Below the pieces are notes generated by a model that made no database searches, was not told the DNA's origin, and worked only from the letters and a program-made list of their open reading frames with translations. Source: Trachelipus rathkii (taxonomy: Eukaryota; Arthropoda; Malacostraca; Isopoda; Trachelipodidae). Taken from it: DNA of 53,865 nt. The stretch's first letter is position 1, and each line of letters begins with the position of its first letter. The position numbers were made by a program, and so were the translations under genes. This document shows positions 23,791 through 36,246 of the stretch, piece after piece. Location: contig JABUQX010018419.1 in the NCBI GenBank assembly GCA_015478945.1, forward strand, positions 52,501-106,365, given 5' to 3'.

Positions 23791-26700
23791 ACGGTATTGT
23801 GGGAGTTTATCTTAGTTGCGATGAACGTCTTCTTTTAGAGTATGTATTTTGAATTTCTGATTAAAGTATTGGCTTCGGCTGTTTGCGGACACTATTTACA
23901 ATAGTTTCAAACACAATTCCACACGCTGGGACGCGCCTGAAAAGTTTTTGTGAAGCCAGTATACCTATCTATGTTTTTTCTTTTTATTTTTTAATGAACA
24001 AATAATAGCATGTAACATTACTGATTATGTTTCTAACTCGCAGGCGTAAATTGTGATTCGCAATTGGTACATAAATCGGCTTTTTACTTATGATTTTAAT
24101 TATTTTTAAAGAAGACGTGTGTCGTTATACTATTAATCTCGCCTTGTTTATAAGATTTCCTTTTAGTATTAATATATAACATTCCTTATTTCCTTTTAGT
24201 TAATCTCCTTCATTCTGCAGTCGCTGTCCCGGCTGCGCTTTTAACTGCGGTAGATTTGTGAGCTCAGTCAATCTAATCTGAGGTATCTTTATGTCCTTTT
24301 TTTTACTTTATTTTTGGTTAACTTCCGTGTTTCCTTGCACTTATCCTGAGAATGTTCTAATATGACCAGCGCCGAACAATTTTAAATTAAGCTAGACTGG
24401 ACTATCTTGTCAGTGTCTTTGGCAACTATACTGATCCGCACGTGTCAATTATTCATTCTATGTGCACCCGTTTATTTATTTTTTCGTTGACCTAAGCTTT
24501 TGATATGTAGCGTTCAGAATGAAACGCACTCAGTGTTGTCATTTTATTTCTTATCTTGCGATTCGTAAATGTAGTGAGCATGCGATCTCAAGATCTCCGT
24601 AAGAAGTCATAATTGTTCTCATCTTCCAATATTCTGTGGTTTGTTTGGATATGTCGTAAATGTTATTGTATCTACCATTTATGCTTCCGATGTTAACTTT
24701 TTCGCAACTTCGGCAGGTGAATATGTGGTTGGCTGTACTAATTAATTTTATCGGTGTGTTATGATTTACATAATTATTATGGCCAATTATCCCATTTACT
24801 TCCTACTGACTCATCCTATTAATCGCCTGATACCGTAAGCGTCGAAGACAAGGACTGGGTTATTACTCTGAACGGTTATTTGTTATGTCTGGGCTTTCCA
24901 TTCTTTGCATTCTTGTTGCCATCTCCTGAGTCCAATGTTCTTTAATTTAGAACTGAAATGCCTATGAGCTTTCGTTGATTCTCGGAAATCTTCGACTTTA
25001 AGCGTCGAATCATAAATCAGTGACTTAATTGTGGTAACATGTTTCTTCGATGTTGTCACATTTCTGGCATGCGTTAATGGAACTCGATATCATAACTATA
25101 TCGATTCAAGATGTTATTTTGTTAAGCCAAACTCCATTCGTATGATAGTGTTAACAAAACGAGAGTCTGCTATTTTCCGATTTTTTTTTTGATCAAAGCT
25201 GATATGGTCTTGCGCAAGGAAGAGATCTTATCTATCGCTTATTGTCTACTTGTTTTTTCCTTTTGTTTTTGCTCGGCGACATTGCGTTGTTCGAATGACG
25301 TGAAAGCAGCGAGTTTTCAGTTGGATTTCGGGAATTATAGTGTCCTAGTCTAATTTCGCTTCATGTTGTTTTAGAATTACTTGTTATAATGGTGGTTTGC
25401 TTGTAGAAAGAGGTATCTTTTTGATTCCCAGACTCGCCATATTTTTTTGTTTCTTTTTAAATAAGTTTTCTATTAAATAATTTTGTACTCTATTAATGCA
25501 AGCTAGTTGCATTCTTGGAAAAGAGAAACGTATTCTGGCTTTAAAATAAAAGTTATTAAACGATTATTTTTTTTTTTTTGTGCGTTTATTGAAATTCATG
25601 CATGAGAATCAGAAGGTAGTTGCATTTTTTTTCGATTTAGACATCATTTTAATCATAATTTTATTCTGTATCTTCGGATATATTCAAATTATATTACTAT
25701 TACCTAGTTACTAGTAATATTTATCATTTAATTTTCTATGAGAATACTAGATTTCATGTTTGTAGCACGATAATTGATACCATACGTTGTTAGAAAAATT
25801 GAGTCTTTTTTTCATTGATTTCGAGTTTCTTCTGTTGAAGTATTCTTTTATGGTTTGAAAACCTTTTTCCGTAGTACTTATAATTTATCTGTGATTAATA
25901 AATACTTTCATTTAGTTATTAATTACCTAATTGGTAACCCATTCGCGCCAGAAATTGCCACTATAAAGGGCTGAGATCGATCTTAACTTGACTCTTTTTA
26001 TCATAACAGCTGCTATTCAGACCGTAATATCCCACTTAACTTTGCTTTATTTTCCCGGTCTGCAACGTTAGAACATCGATTGACTCCAGATCATTTGTAA
26101 ATTCAGCTTAAAATAATATTCAAATTATAATTGGACGGTGCCTATCCCTCTGACGAATGCCATTTGACTTGATTAGCGTTTACCACAAGGTAAACTTGGC
26201 AATTAATGGGGTTATCTGCAGTCTTTTTTTTATTATTTCGTAGATTGACGGAAACGCTAAAAAAAATTTCCTTCCGATGGTTTTGTTAACTTTATAGTGA
26301 GCTATTTAATTAGTTTTCTGGCAACCGCATTAGCTTAGGATACTTATTTCCCCCTTTGTTTCAGCTACTAACCCTCTTTTTTCCCCCTAATTTCAGATAT
26401 ATAGGATTAAATGCCAGTCTTTTATCTTCGTTATTAGACTAAATTATTGACGAAGATATTGCTACAAGGTGAGATATAGCCTCTATATTTCGGATCCGCT
26501 TGTTAAGGGCGATTGGAGATCGTTCGTGAGCACGATTTAAATCCCATCTTTTATTAATATTTTTGCACTGGTTAGGATTCCGTTATAATTATTCCATTTC
26601 CAGTTTCCAACATTTTCTCTTCCATAACTTGCAAGTTCAAGATCGGGGAACATCTGAGAAACAAAAAGAATAATTCTACAAAAAAATTTCTGATATTTTT

Positions 26701-27360
26701 CTTTTTATTACAAGGTCAGGTCGATTCCTAATGCAGCTTTTAGATTTTTGACTTTACTTTTAAATTCTCATCCTTCACTGTCTTCTATAAGAAATGTATA
26801 AAATAAATATTGTCACACATGTTTAAAAATTGCTAACAAAAAACGATGCTATTCATTCCCATTTTTTTTTAGTTTTTTTCACACAAAAAAGCAGTGTTTA
26901 GAATTTACTATGCACTGTATAAAGAAAAGTATTTTTTTTTATATATCTAGAAGAGGTAAAAATCCAATAAATTATCGATATTCATTAATTTATGATAACA
27001 GTTTAAAAATTGTCAATATATCGTTGGTATCATCCAAATCTATTAAAATAATCGATTCAAATTTGCACTGTTAAAATTGTAATGTTTGAGTCCATTTCAG
27101 TGTGACTTTAAAGGTCGAAGTGTTCGTACAAAATTATATATGTTAAAATCACGTTCTAAAAAGTTTTAAAGGGAAAAATTAAATAATTTTCAACACTTCA
27201 TTTCACCCTTTTAATTGGGTTTTATATATAATTAATTTGATCCTCCATAATTTCCTTCAGTACCGAATCTTTAATCAGAATGTACCTTCCTTCACTTTTC
27301 TCAACTGAGTGCCATAATCTTTGTATTGTACCATCCTTTTTCTTCTTTACTTTTGTACTG
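23791..27360. other. Unrecognised ORF-poor stretch
   Basis: About 3.6 kb of ordinary-complexity, T-rich DNA with no ATG-started frame of 60 codons or more on either strand and no motif that I recognise. Short homopolymers (T8-T10, A7-A8) are common. It may be intron, intergenic DNA or the untranslated part of old elements. Confidence 0.55.
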
Positions 27361-27463
27361 AGTTATGTAAAAAGGATATTAAAGTATATTTCTTTTAGTA
27401 AAATATTTCCTTTTTTGTGTTGAAAACTTTTAAATTTAAAACTTTGTGTGAAAATATAGTGGT

Positions 27464-27465
<2 letters not shown>

Positions 27466-27497
<32 letters not shown>

Positions 27498-27527
27498 TAT
27501 ATAGTATATAATTAATATATATATATC

Positions 27528-27592
<65 letters not shown>

Positions 27593-27612
27593 TATATATT
27601 ATATATATATGA
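27466..27612. repeat. (AT)n microsatellite
   Basis: AT array with a near-pure run of about 56 bp at 27,536-27,591. The Ile/Tyr frame crossing it on the minus strand is an artefact. A smaller array is at 27,720-27,806. Confidence 0.95.
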
Positions 27613-28082
27613 CATTATATCGCATGTTACTACTGACTCCTGAATTTTTATGCTGAAAAAAGTGGTTTAAAATAAGGAGAGAACAAAGGTTACAATATAA
27701 TTTTTCCTTTTAAAAAACATTTATATATATATATATAATATATATATATTATATTATATTATATATATATATATTTATATATATATATTATATTTATATA
27801 TAATAGTATTTAAAAAGTGTGAAGCTTTCAAAAAGACTTTTATAACTGCTCAAATACAAGTTTTTAATAAAAATGTTTTATTCGAAACAAATTCCCTTTA
27901 GAAGATCTTCGTCTGAAGATAATAATTAGAATTATGATTATTATTATTATCATTCATTATTAATTATTAATTATTATTCATTATTATTACTATTTTAACA
28001 TTATTAAATATTTTCATTTTTTTTCCTTTTTTTTTAATTTTAAATTTAAAAAATTTGAAATATTTAAAACAATTTAATTTTC

Positions 28083-28235
28083 CCCATTATGGGGGCTCGA
28101 GCCGACGGGGAACAGAGGGAGGAGCGAAGTCCCACCCATGTCACCGTGAGACCCCGACTCCCTGACCATTCTTTGCGGTTTACCCCTAAGGGTATCCTTT
28201 TGTTAAAAAAAAAAGTAAATAAGGGAAATAAAAAA
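28083..28235 (+). repeat. GC-rich dispersed repeat B, copy 2 (internally deleted)
   Basis: It starts gggggctcgagccgacgggg and ends cggtttacccctaagggtat before an A10 tail, like copies 1 and 3, but it is about 90 bp shorter because the central cgcgacaccc / gaccctcc part is missing. Same orientation as the others. It lies about 300 bp before the LTR retrotransposon, separated from it by an AT array. Confidence 0.72.
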
Positions 28236-28380
28236 TTTTACTTCCCTTTACACTTTGGTATTCCTTTAGCTTTAGCAGGGGACGTGGGTAATAATATAGA
28301 GGGGGGCCGAAAGCCCACCACCGGGAATCCAAAAAAATAATATATATATTTAAAAATCAAAAAATCAATTTACTATTTTA

Positions 28381-28529
<149 letters not shown>

Positions 28530-29112
28530 TGGGGAGACTTAGATAGGGAAGGTTTTGTAAGACATTTGCATGTATGTCATAGTGTGTGGGCACCTATGTA
28601 CGAGGCAAACTTGCAAGTTCCTGTGTACACAAATAATAACCGTTGGTGAACCTACTTCAAATGTAAAAAACTGTACTGCGGTAGAAATAAATGCTTGGCA
28701 CTTTCCCCCTCCCCTTCAGGGGGGGAGAAAATGCCAAGTATTTTGAATCTTGACTTGGTGGAGGAGGTCCAACAAGGGCCGAGCCAAGAAAATGATTCGG
28801 GAGTATAGAGCTTAGGACTTTTCGATAGCGGGAGAGGTTCATTTAAAGATAGGTTTCTGTGCTCACTATTAATAAAATTTGCTATAAATTTTACGATATT
28901 TAAAAGTTAATTTCATAGCTGATTAAGTGTGCCAATTGTCCATTCTATTCATTATAAAAAAAATCCTCATTTGTTTACCTGTCAATATCAATTTATATGT
29001 TAATAAACGAATGCATATGAAAGTTATCATCATTTCACACAATCACAGATTTAATTGATTACTCATCATTATGCATTTGATTTGCGTTGTTTAATCTTCG
29101 GCTCATATCTAT
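28530..29112 (+). repeat. 5' LTR
   Basis: Direct repeat of 35,683-36,246. Shared blocks in the same order include ggttttgtaagacatttgcat-like sequence near 28,551, a cgaggcaaa block near 28,600, atgccaagta near 28,731, aatgattcgg near 28,791, a gctcactatta block near 28,861 and caatcacagatttaattgat near 29,040. The left edge (tggggag) meets an AT array; the right edge is placed where similarity stops after gctcatatctat. An aataaa sits at 28,685. The sequence after the edge begins tgg, as a primer binding site should, but no tRNA match is assured. Confidence 0.78.
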
Positions 29113-29894
29113 GGTTTGACGCCCTTTTAAACCGTGACTTATATAAAAAACTGATTTGGAGTTTCGATACTGTGGAAAACTGCCGTTTAATCAATCAATT
29201 TGTTGAAAACAAAGTCTGGTGTAGTGAAGATATTGGATTAATCAGTGTAATTTTGATATAAATAAACTGTGTGATTCAAATAGCTAACAACGGTGGAAGA
29301 AATTAAAAACCAATATAATAATCTTTGTAAAAATAATCAAAATAAGTCATGTTACCAAAATCGGTTGTAACCGAAAAAACCGGTTGCTTACTTCAAATTT
29401 TGGAATTTTTCCAAACACCAACGCAAAGTTCCCATCTTAAGCTTAAAAGTTCTGCCTCTTGGCTTGACTCGTTTGGCTTTGACGTCCACAAAAATAGTCA
29501 GTTGAATTTGCACCTTTGTTTTAAAAAAAAATGTTTTTCCAACTAAAAGAATGACTCAAAAAAATCCAGCGAGTACTTAAAGAACTCCTTGAAAGGGAAA
29601 AGGGGGAAAGCAGACGGCCCTTCTCCTCAAACGGGACATTAAAACCCCAAGAAAGGAGAAGGGGCCATCTGTTTCTTTCTCTTCTCCGAACCAAGTGAGC
29701 CTTGAAATGACGGCAGAAACAAATTTCCGGCAAGAAACAAGACCAAGGCGTCATGAATATAAGGTCACCATTAAGACTTAAAGTCATCTAACTTCAGTCA
29801 ATTACAGTTGGCTTGATTCAATATGATGTTTCATTAGTTGCTTAGCGCTACGCAATGCAAATAATTCAAATAAATCACATCGATGATTTACCCA
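29113..29894. other. Leader / 5' internal part of the Gypsy element
   Basis: Unrecognised sequence between the 5' LTR and the gag-like segment. The frames at 29,055-29,261 and 29,349-29,546 show no known motif. An imperfect inverted repeat with agaagggg / cccttctcc arms lies at about 29,618-29,672. Confidence 0.4.
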
Positions 29895-30106
29895 TGAAAG
29901 TGTTCGTTTTTTGTTAGCACCCAATTTTGGCCACGCACTTTTAGTCTCAAAATTTCATTTCCACTTCAATTTCCACTCAGAAATGACGCTTATCAACTCC
30001 TTTTGGACGATATCGAACAGACCTATCTTCCCGCCCTACGCCAACGGATTCGGGAAATCTTCAAAAAGGAATGCGGCCTGATGAATTCCAAGCGAATACC
30101 TCAATA
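29895..30106 (+). pseudogene. Possible gag segment of the Gypsy element
   Basis: An open stretch of about 70 codons, without its own start codon, that ends at a stop at 30,106. Its second half is charged and helix-like (blocks such as LLLDDIEQ and RQRIREIFKKE), unlike the chance frames nearby, and it lies upstream of pol, where gag belongs. A further helix-like segment is found in another phase near 30,205-30,300. No CCHC zinc knuckle is visible. The assignment to gag rests on position and composition only. Confidence 0.35.
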
Positions 30107-32520
30107 GAGTCATAGATGTTACAAGAATTCGACGTCTTAGAAGGACAATAACTCTAAATTTTGCTACGAACTATTTCCGAAGAACTCCGACAATGTCCAG
30201 GAGCGATAATACCACATTGGCTGAGAAATACCATATATCGTATGGTCAAAGTCGCAGATGACTTGTTCAAACTTCATACAAAAATATCGAAAATACCAAC
30301 AAACAAACACTGAACGACGTAGTGGGATCTGTTGATGCTGTGCGACAACCATCACAGACAAGCGCGGGAAAACAGACTCAGACCTACCGGACCGAGTTCA
30401 CGTGCGATCCAAGAAAGCACCCTGATCTACCCGACCGATGACAACCAAAGCTTTCGCGCCAGATGGCCCGAGGCCTTACAAAAGCAGTGACAGATGGCAG
30501 GTCGAAACACCTGCTGATTCAAGAGTTAACGCCACTCAGCTGGGATGAACATGGAAGGGAGAGTTAGCAATAGAAATTCATAGGTCGAGCTTATAATGCA
30601 TTCACTAACGTTTTATTGCCTGCTCAAGACGTGTTCTTACCATTCGCGTTTCTCATCGAGGGTACCGTTGTGAAAGTAGTTCACAACTTCCTGGGGCCAC
30701 AAATGAATGTTCTCTTTATATCCATTACTTTATTGATCAATGCCGCTGACAGCCCAACCGAAATGTCTCTCAAGCTTCGGAAATATGACGACTGTTGGCT
30801 CTACCATCTGACGCAGCCGTGAGATCTGTCTAGCGTCACATAGAAAAAGTCCTTTCACCAAACAGTGCAAGTTATCAACTCCTTCTATAATGGTGAAAAT
30901 GTTGTTTAAAATAAACTCAGCACATTCAAGTTACTGGTAATAATATATAATATAATAATATAATAATAGATAATTAATATATAATATATAATAATAATAA
31001 TATAATAATAATTAATAAAATAAATAATAATAAATAATAATAATAATTACTTAAATAATAATAGTATATAGAATTATAATTATATATAATAATAATAATA
31101 TCAATAATAAAATTAATATAATAATTTATATTATAATAATTAATATAATTAGTAATAGATAATATAATATAATAATCATATTGACATAAGAAACATTAAA
31201 ATAATTGATATTACACAGTACTCCATACTACCAATTTCCTATGAATTTACTATCAATAGGAAATAGAGTGAAATAAGTTCCGAAAGATAGAAATCGATTA
31301 ACCCAGCTTGTTTCGTTATAGAAACATATGTAATCTTGATATTGTAAAAGGTTTGCATGCACCTCTCCAAAGGATAGAGGATCTTTCCATGAAGAAGTAG
31401 TAGTATTATGGTGAATAAAAATATTCCAATTAAAAAAGATGTTATATTAAATTGAACTTCTATTTGCAAAGAAAGGGGAAATTGTTGATGGTCTTGAACA
31501 TATATTTGGTAAGTGTACAAATTGTTAATAATTTATATGTTAGCTACTTTATGCGCATTCCGTGGGACTATATTTTTTTAATCAATTCATTAAATGGATG
31601 TATCTGGTTTAGGGCCCCTATGATGGAAATTGCTGAGCACGAGAAAGTCGTTGTCAAACCCAGCTGTTTTGGGACTGTAAACGACCGATGTATGTTACAG
31701 TGGATATGTTACAGCGTGTTGGTAATAGACAGGAGGACTTTGTGGGAGTTGCGACTTGAGATTATATAGGGTACTGCCCTATTAAATAAAGTAGACTACT
31801 GGTCGACTGTGGGGTCTGAAAAAATATGGCTGGGAACGCTTCTGCAAATAGGCAAGGACCCACTAGGTATATGCTGGCTGCCAACTATTCAAAAATTGCT
31901 ATTTATGAATTTAAAAACTAGTTCGATTTGACTTAATCAGGTATCAAAGTTTCCTATCCTGGAACGAAGAAATAGAAATATTGAAACAAAAATTTGCATA
32001 TTATATGTTTAAATAATTTTGAAATGGGCTAGTATTTCAAGCATGCTATATTGATAATTAGTGGTTCGACAATTAAAACGATAAAAGAAATTTTAGTAGA
32101 AAATGCAATTTACTTAAGTATGCGCATCGAAAATTTTTCTCTTCTAATCTGTCACTTCACTCCTCCCCTTATTACCTCTGTGCATGTTTCTAACGTAGTC
32201 TTTTTCTTTTCAAAGACGGTATTATGATTTATACGTTATTTTTTGTAACAGTCAAAACGAAATATTCATATGAAAATTAAGACTTACTTTAGATTCAGTA
32301 ACAAAATAAGATGTATAAAATATGTATTAAATGAATGCACAGCCTTAATAGGTAAGGACGGTCTTGTAACTACTGACGAAGAAACCACCTCTACCTGAAA
32401 AGGATTTTCGATTGAACTATGCAATACTCATATCCCTTATCATGTACATAGCCTCAAACCCGTGTATCCTACAAGTTAATGCTCACTTGAGTTGAATTAT
32501 AATAATTCATTGGCCACGTG
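30107..32520. other. Unassigned gag-pol interval with TA-rich insertion
   Basis: Expected to hold the rest of gag and the protease. I cannot find a D-T/S-G protease motif. Frames at 30,616-30,822 and 31,452-31,769 are open but unrecognised. A TA/TAA-rich patch lies at 30,940-31,200. The T-arm-like string ggtacgattcc near 32,528 probably belongs to the start of the RT region. Confidence 0.4.
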
Positions 32521-32524
32521 TTAT

Positions 32525-33165
32525 TGGGGGTACGATTCCCCTGGTCTTTATCATTGTCCGTTCTGATGAAGCAGTCACAATAAAGTGAGAATGTATTCGA
32601 TTTAGGAGAGCTAATAAAGAGCAGTTCGAGATCGTATTGGCTTACCCTCCTCACAGGAAGTGCAATGTTACGTTGAAGGGGAGGCAAAGTGTTCTCACGT
32701 CTGGACTAATCTCAAGGCTAACTACGCCGGTGCCGTTATCTCCAGAACAGGCGAAAATATAACTTTATATAACTTCGAATTTGAACTCTAGCTATCGGGC
32801 TTTGCCATTGGTTAGGTTTCATACATTGTATATTTCAACATTCATCGATTTCTCACCCAAGAGTCTTAACACTGTGTCTCATGATGACATCTTGACTTTT
32901 ACCAAACAACAAGACAGACACAAAGTTATCCGTTTCGAACAGGTGTTTCTAAAGACTACATTAATTGAATATCAGTCTTTAACCCCACAATGCAATATCG
33001 GCGCTACAAGATCGCATATGGATATTACGATAATGAAGAAGGACATAACCTCTCATTATGAAAAAGTATCAATACTCCCTAAACCAAAAAGAGCAGAGAA
33101 GTGAAGAGGCTTTCTTTGGAAAAATAGGCTCTACCGGCGCTTTACAGCGATTTACAAAGTAAGCC
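32525..33165 (+). pseudogene. Ty3/Gypsy reverse transcriptase remnant
   Basis: RT converts element RNA to DNA. Blocks appear in the expected order although the frame changes several times. SPW is near 32,539 and a DRI-LPS block lies near 32,630. KVFSRLD lies near 32,687, followed by the LKANYAG motif A-like region and an FEFEL block near 32,778. The catalytic Y/F-x-D-D box is seen as SHDDIL, near 32,877. TFTKQQDRHK comes next. The connection block PKPKRAEK at about 33,078 is followed by GFL and YRRF after an in-frame stop at 33,102. Residues 1-107 of the frame 32,781-33,104 cover the catalytic part. The aromatic residue of the catalytic box is replaced by Ser, and stops and indels make it inactive. 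Confidence 0.82.
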
Positions 33166-33179
33166 CACGCACGGCTTAC

Positions 33180-33480
33180 TGAAGCGGAATCATGTATGAA
33201 AGCGTCGTATTACTGGAAACCCGCGGCAGATACACTGTAAAGCTTCCTGAAGTGCTTAGAAGGCGGTAAAAGCATGCGACAACCCTTGCTTCCCAAGGGC
33301 GCGTTCAAGCACTGTTCAAACTATCGATACACTCCTTACTGACGTAGCAGGCGCAGTATGTCAAATTCTTGCCGACTGACGAAGGAGGACGCCAATCGCA
33401 GTTCCTTAGCACAATATAGCGCCAGTTAACAGCAAATTGATCAAGCTAACGATTACAAGTCTGTTTAAACAAGATTTTCA
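33180..33480 (+). pseudogene. Ty3/Gypsy RNase H remnant
   Basis: RNase H removes the RNA strand during reverse transcription. Directly after RT, one frame reads KHATTLA (about 33,275) then LLTDVAGAVCQIL (33,334 on), a shortened form of the family block T-D-A-S-x-x-x-x-GAVL-Q, followed after a stop by RRTPIAV, matching the usual PIAF block. A few residues between the catalytic Asp and GAV are missing. The position between RT and integrase supports the call. Confidence 0.7.
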
Positions 33481-34449
33481 TATTAATATGGATGATTTAC
33501 TCGCGGGTAGAACTTGACGGTTCAATTAACAATCGCGGGGAACGTTTGCAAAACTACAATAGGATCAAAGTGCTTGCAAATTCAAATAAAGAAAATACGG
33601 TTTTGAACTTATTTGAACTGCTCCAAAGTTCGCGGATCTGTGGGAATTGAATTACGAAAAAGACAAATCCTTTATCTGAAAAGAACAAGATTACCTACTA
33701 AACAACAAACTTAGAAAATGATGGTGAAAGATTGTTGCAATCGAAGCAAAGAAGAATTAAAGGAATTCAAAAAAGGGGGTACGGGCTACGTAACCGATCC
33801 AACAAAGAACTGGGATGGTCATCGACGAGTGACAGCCAATCAGAACGCAAGCTCAAAAATACTGACAATTGAACTGAAATTTAGGCGCATTTTATATACG
33901 CTACGCATTACGAACCGCTTCACCAAACTTGAAGCTGACTGACATCACCACCATACCGATGAATTCCTACGCGTGCCGAAGTTATAAATTCCAAAGAAAG
34001 AAAAGATTTGGGCTCTTTAAAAAGCCTCAACCAAAATACTTTGAATATTTCGCATTCCATGAATGAGAAATTCGAGAATTTTGACAAAAATAATACAACT
34101 ATCGAAGAATAGGAATAGCATTGAAACTTTTTTTTACAAAAATGGAGAAGATCGTTTAATGAAGAAAATAAAGAAATAAAAATAAATGATGATTTAATTG
34201 AATAACAAAGGACTTAAAATATGACAACAAAGTTTGCAAAGTGAAGCGCATGTTAAAACTGAAAAAGATTTCCGCAAAGAAATAGGATTATAATGAGATA
34301 GAGCAGAAAACAAACAAACTAGGATAATACGATATACAATCGATATATTATTCGATAAAGAAGAGCCATTATATTATAAAAACAAACATTTGTTCAAAAA
34401 ATAGAAAGAAGTCCATTTATATGTTGATGTTTTCTTAAGTTATGCCAGA
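33481..34449. other. RNase H-integrase spacer
   Basis: The 3' part of RNase H and the tether to integrase should lie here. I see only short open frames (33,718-33,942 holds a Lys/Arg/Asn-rich stretch). From 34,080 to 34,400 the sequence is A-rich. No further domain is recognised. Confidence 0.45.
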
Positions 34450-35331
34450 ATTATCCTCTCAGATACCTGTGTGGATAATATCATCCGCATGACACACCTT
34501 CATGGTCATTTAGGTATCTCACGATGTCTCACCGTTATAAAAGCAGATTTTGTATTTCAGAGCATGCAAAGAAGGGTTAAGACTATCGTCAGGGCGTGTC
34601 CCCAATGTCAAATAGCTAAAGTCAGGAGAAAAATACCTCTCAAGGATATGACAAAGAATAGTGAAAGTATGATATAAATCAGAATCATCCCCCACACAGG
34701 ATAACCCGAGTCACTTGATTTACAAGATCGCGGAGGGAAAATTTACACTTCAAACCAACTTAATTTGAGAGTTTGTATGTAGGTCCTGGGTATACCTCAC
34801 GCGACTACGAGCTCGTACAACCCCCGTTCAAATGGAAAGAGAGAAATTACAAATAAAATGATCATAAACAGCATTAGAACCATGTTGGCGGAATCTGGAA
34901 TGGAAAGTCAACTATGGTTAGACGTGTTACACTTCGTCCTCTTCGCCCTTCGTCTTGCTCCTATCTCAGAGAGTGGGTTTGCCCCAGTACAACTCTATAC
35001 GGGGCCAGGGATATAAACATTACTGAGCGCGTCTATTAATATACAGCGGAACAACTACCGGAGCATGTCATCCGATCCGCAGGTTTGAAAAATTGCAGGA
35101 TTGATGGCAGCGACACCTAACGATCAGTTGGTGAGAAACAGGGAAGTGTGTTATCTATCCGAAGACACTTGGAAAGAGCCAAGTCTATTGGTAAAAGATC
35201 AACCTACACGGTTGGAAGCTAGCCCCATAGTACCAAGCGGACCCTACACAGGTGGTAAAAATAACATAATAGTAATGCTTACATATAAAAGGGGACAAAG
35301 TGTTCTTGAAAATTCTAAGAAGGATGTTTAA
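34450..35331 (+). pseudogene. Ty3/Gypsy integrase remnant (zinc finger, partial core, GPY domain)
   Basis: Integrase joins the DNA copy to the host chromosome. The frame 34,471-34,677 holds an HHCC zinc finger with canonical spacing: His9-x3-His13-x29-Cys43-x2-Cys46, ending CPQCQIAKVRRK. After the stop, the catalytic core continues in shifted frames: a DRGGKFT block near 34,729 (second catalytic Asp), a PRSNGKRE block near 34,830 (third catalytic residue, Glu) and then FVLFALRLAPISESGF near 34,937. The first catalytic Asp region is missing: only about 50 bp separate the end of the zinc-finger frame from the second Asp block. The frame 35,101-35,331 ends with a GPY-type C-terminal domain (LEA, then GPYT). 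Confidence 0.87.
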
Positions 35332-35682
35332 TATTCTACGTCTAGTTCCGAATGCTTCTGATAAAAAGAAAAACACAAAATAAAGGAAATTGAGGAAGGA
35401 AGTGGGAGACGAAAGTAAATCTCTTGAGAAAGAAAGAGTGAAAGACGATGTGTGGGTAATTGAATACGAGAACAGAATATTGTTAAAAGTGTTAATTTAT
35501 TCATATTTGTACGTTCCTTTCCCCTTTCCGAGTAGCTATTTTCAACTGTTCTTCCTTTACTTTCTTTAAATTTACTTGATATATTCAGAATGAGGATGAG
35601 AAATATCTGTTGGAACATAACAAAGGCTACTCACCCTGGGTTATGAGGCGATTTTCTTTTCATACTCCAGTACCAAAAATTG
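35332..35682. other. 3' internal end of the Gypsy element
   Basis: Between the integrase stop and the 3' LTR. A purine-rich stretch at 35,380-35,450 (aggaaattgaggaaggaagtg) is a possible polypurine tract but lies about 280 bp before the LTR edge that I can align. No env frame is recognised. Confidence 0.45.
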
Positions 35683-36246
35683 TGGGGAAAATACAGAAGG
35701 CAGGTTTTGTAGACATTTGCATCGTATGTATGTGTGTGTTGACCTATATACGAGGCAAAACGTTGCAAGCTTCCTGTGTACCAATTAATAACGTTGGGAC
35801 ACCTACTCTTAATGTAAAAACTGTAACTGCGATAGAAAAAATGAGGCACATTTCTCCCCCCTTTCGGAAGGAAACAATGCCAAGTAGTTTGAATCTGCAT
35901 TAGGTGGAGGGAGAGGCTCCACCCAAGGGCCCGGAAGCCAACGAATGATTCGGGATATAGTTAGGACTTCGAGTACGGAGAGGTCATTTAGAGATAGTTC
36001 TGTGGCTCACTATTAAATATGCTATGAATTTACGATTATTTAAAGTGTAATTCATAGGCTGCATTAGTGTGGCAATGTCATTTTCTCTTGCTTTTATAAA
36101 AAGTTTTACTTAAAATGTATTCAATGTTACTGTTTTAAGTAAAATGGTAGTTTGAAGTTATGCCTCATTCAATCACAGATTTAATTGATACTTATTCATT
36201 GTTAATTTAGATTGCCTGTGTTCTATCTCTGAGCTCATATATATCA
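35683..36246 (+). repeat. 3' LTR
   Basis: Direct repeat of 28,530-29,112, starting tgtggggaaa and ending gctcatatatatca, so it has the usual TG...CA ends. Differences from the 5' LTR are mostly one- or two-base insertions and deletions spread along the whole length, plus a block around 36,090-36,165 that differs more. A TA array follows directly. Confidence 0.78.

Larger units (their letters stand above)
28530..36246 (+). mobile_element. Ty3/Gypsy LTR retrotransposon, decayed
   Basis: A 7.7 kb unit bounded by two direct repeats of about 570 bp. Between them are, in order, a possible gag segment, reverse transcriptase, RNase H, and integrase with a C-terminal GPY-type domain. The order RT-RNase H-integrase is diagnostic for Ty3/Gypsy (Metaviridae-type) elements as opposed to Copia. 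All coding parts carry stops or frameshifts and the integrase core has lost a segment, so the copy cannot move on its own. A TA-rich stretch at 30,940-31,200 interrupts the gag-pol region. No env-like frame is recognisable between integrase and 3' LTR. The primer binding site and polypurine tract are not clear. Confidence 0.85.

Noticed and set aside
32520..32545. T-arm-like string (possible tRNA)
   Set aside because: No box A or acceptor stem at tRNA spacing; the place coincides with the start of the RT region.
33478..33516. MDDLLAG string resembling an RT catalytic box
   Set aside because: It lies downstream of RNase H and lacks surrounding RT blocks; the SHDDIL box at about 32,877 is in the right context.
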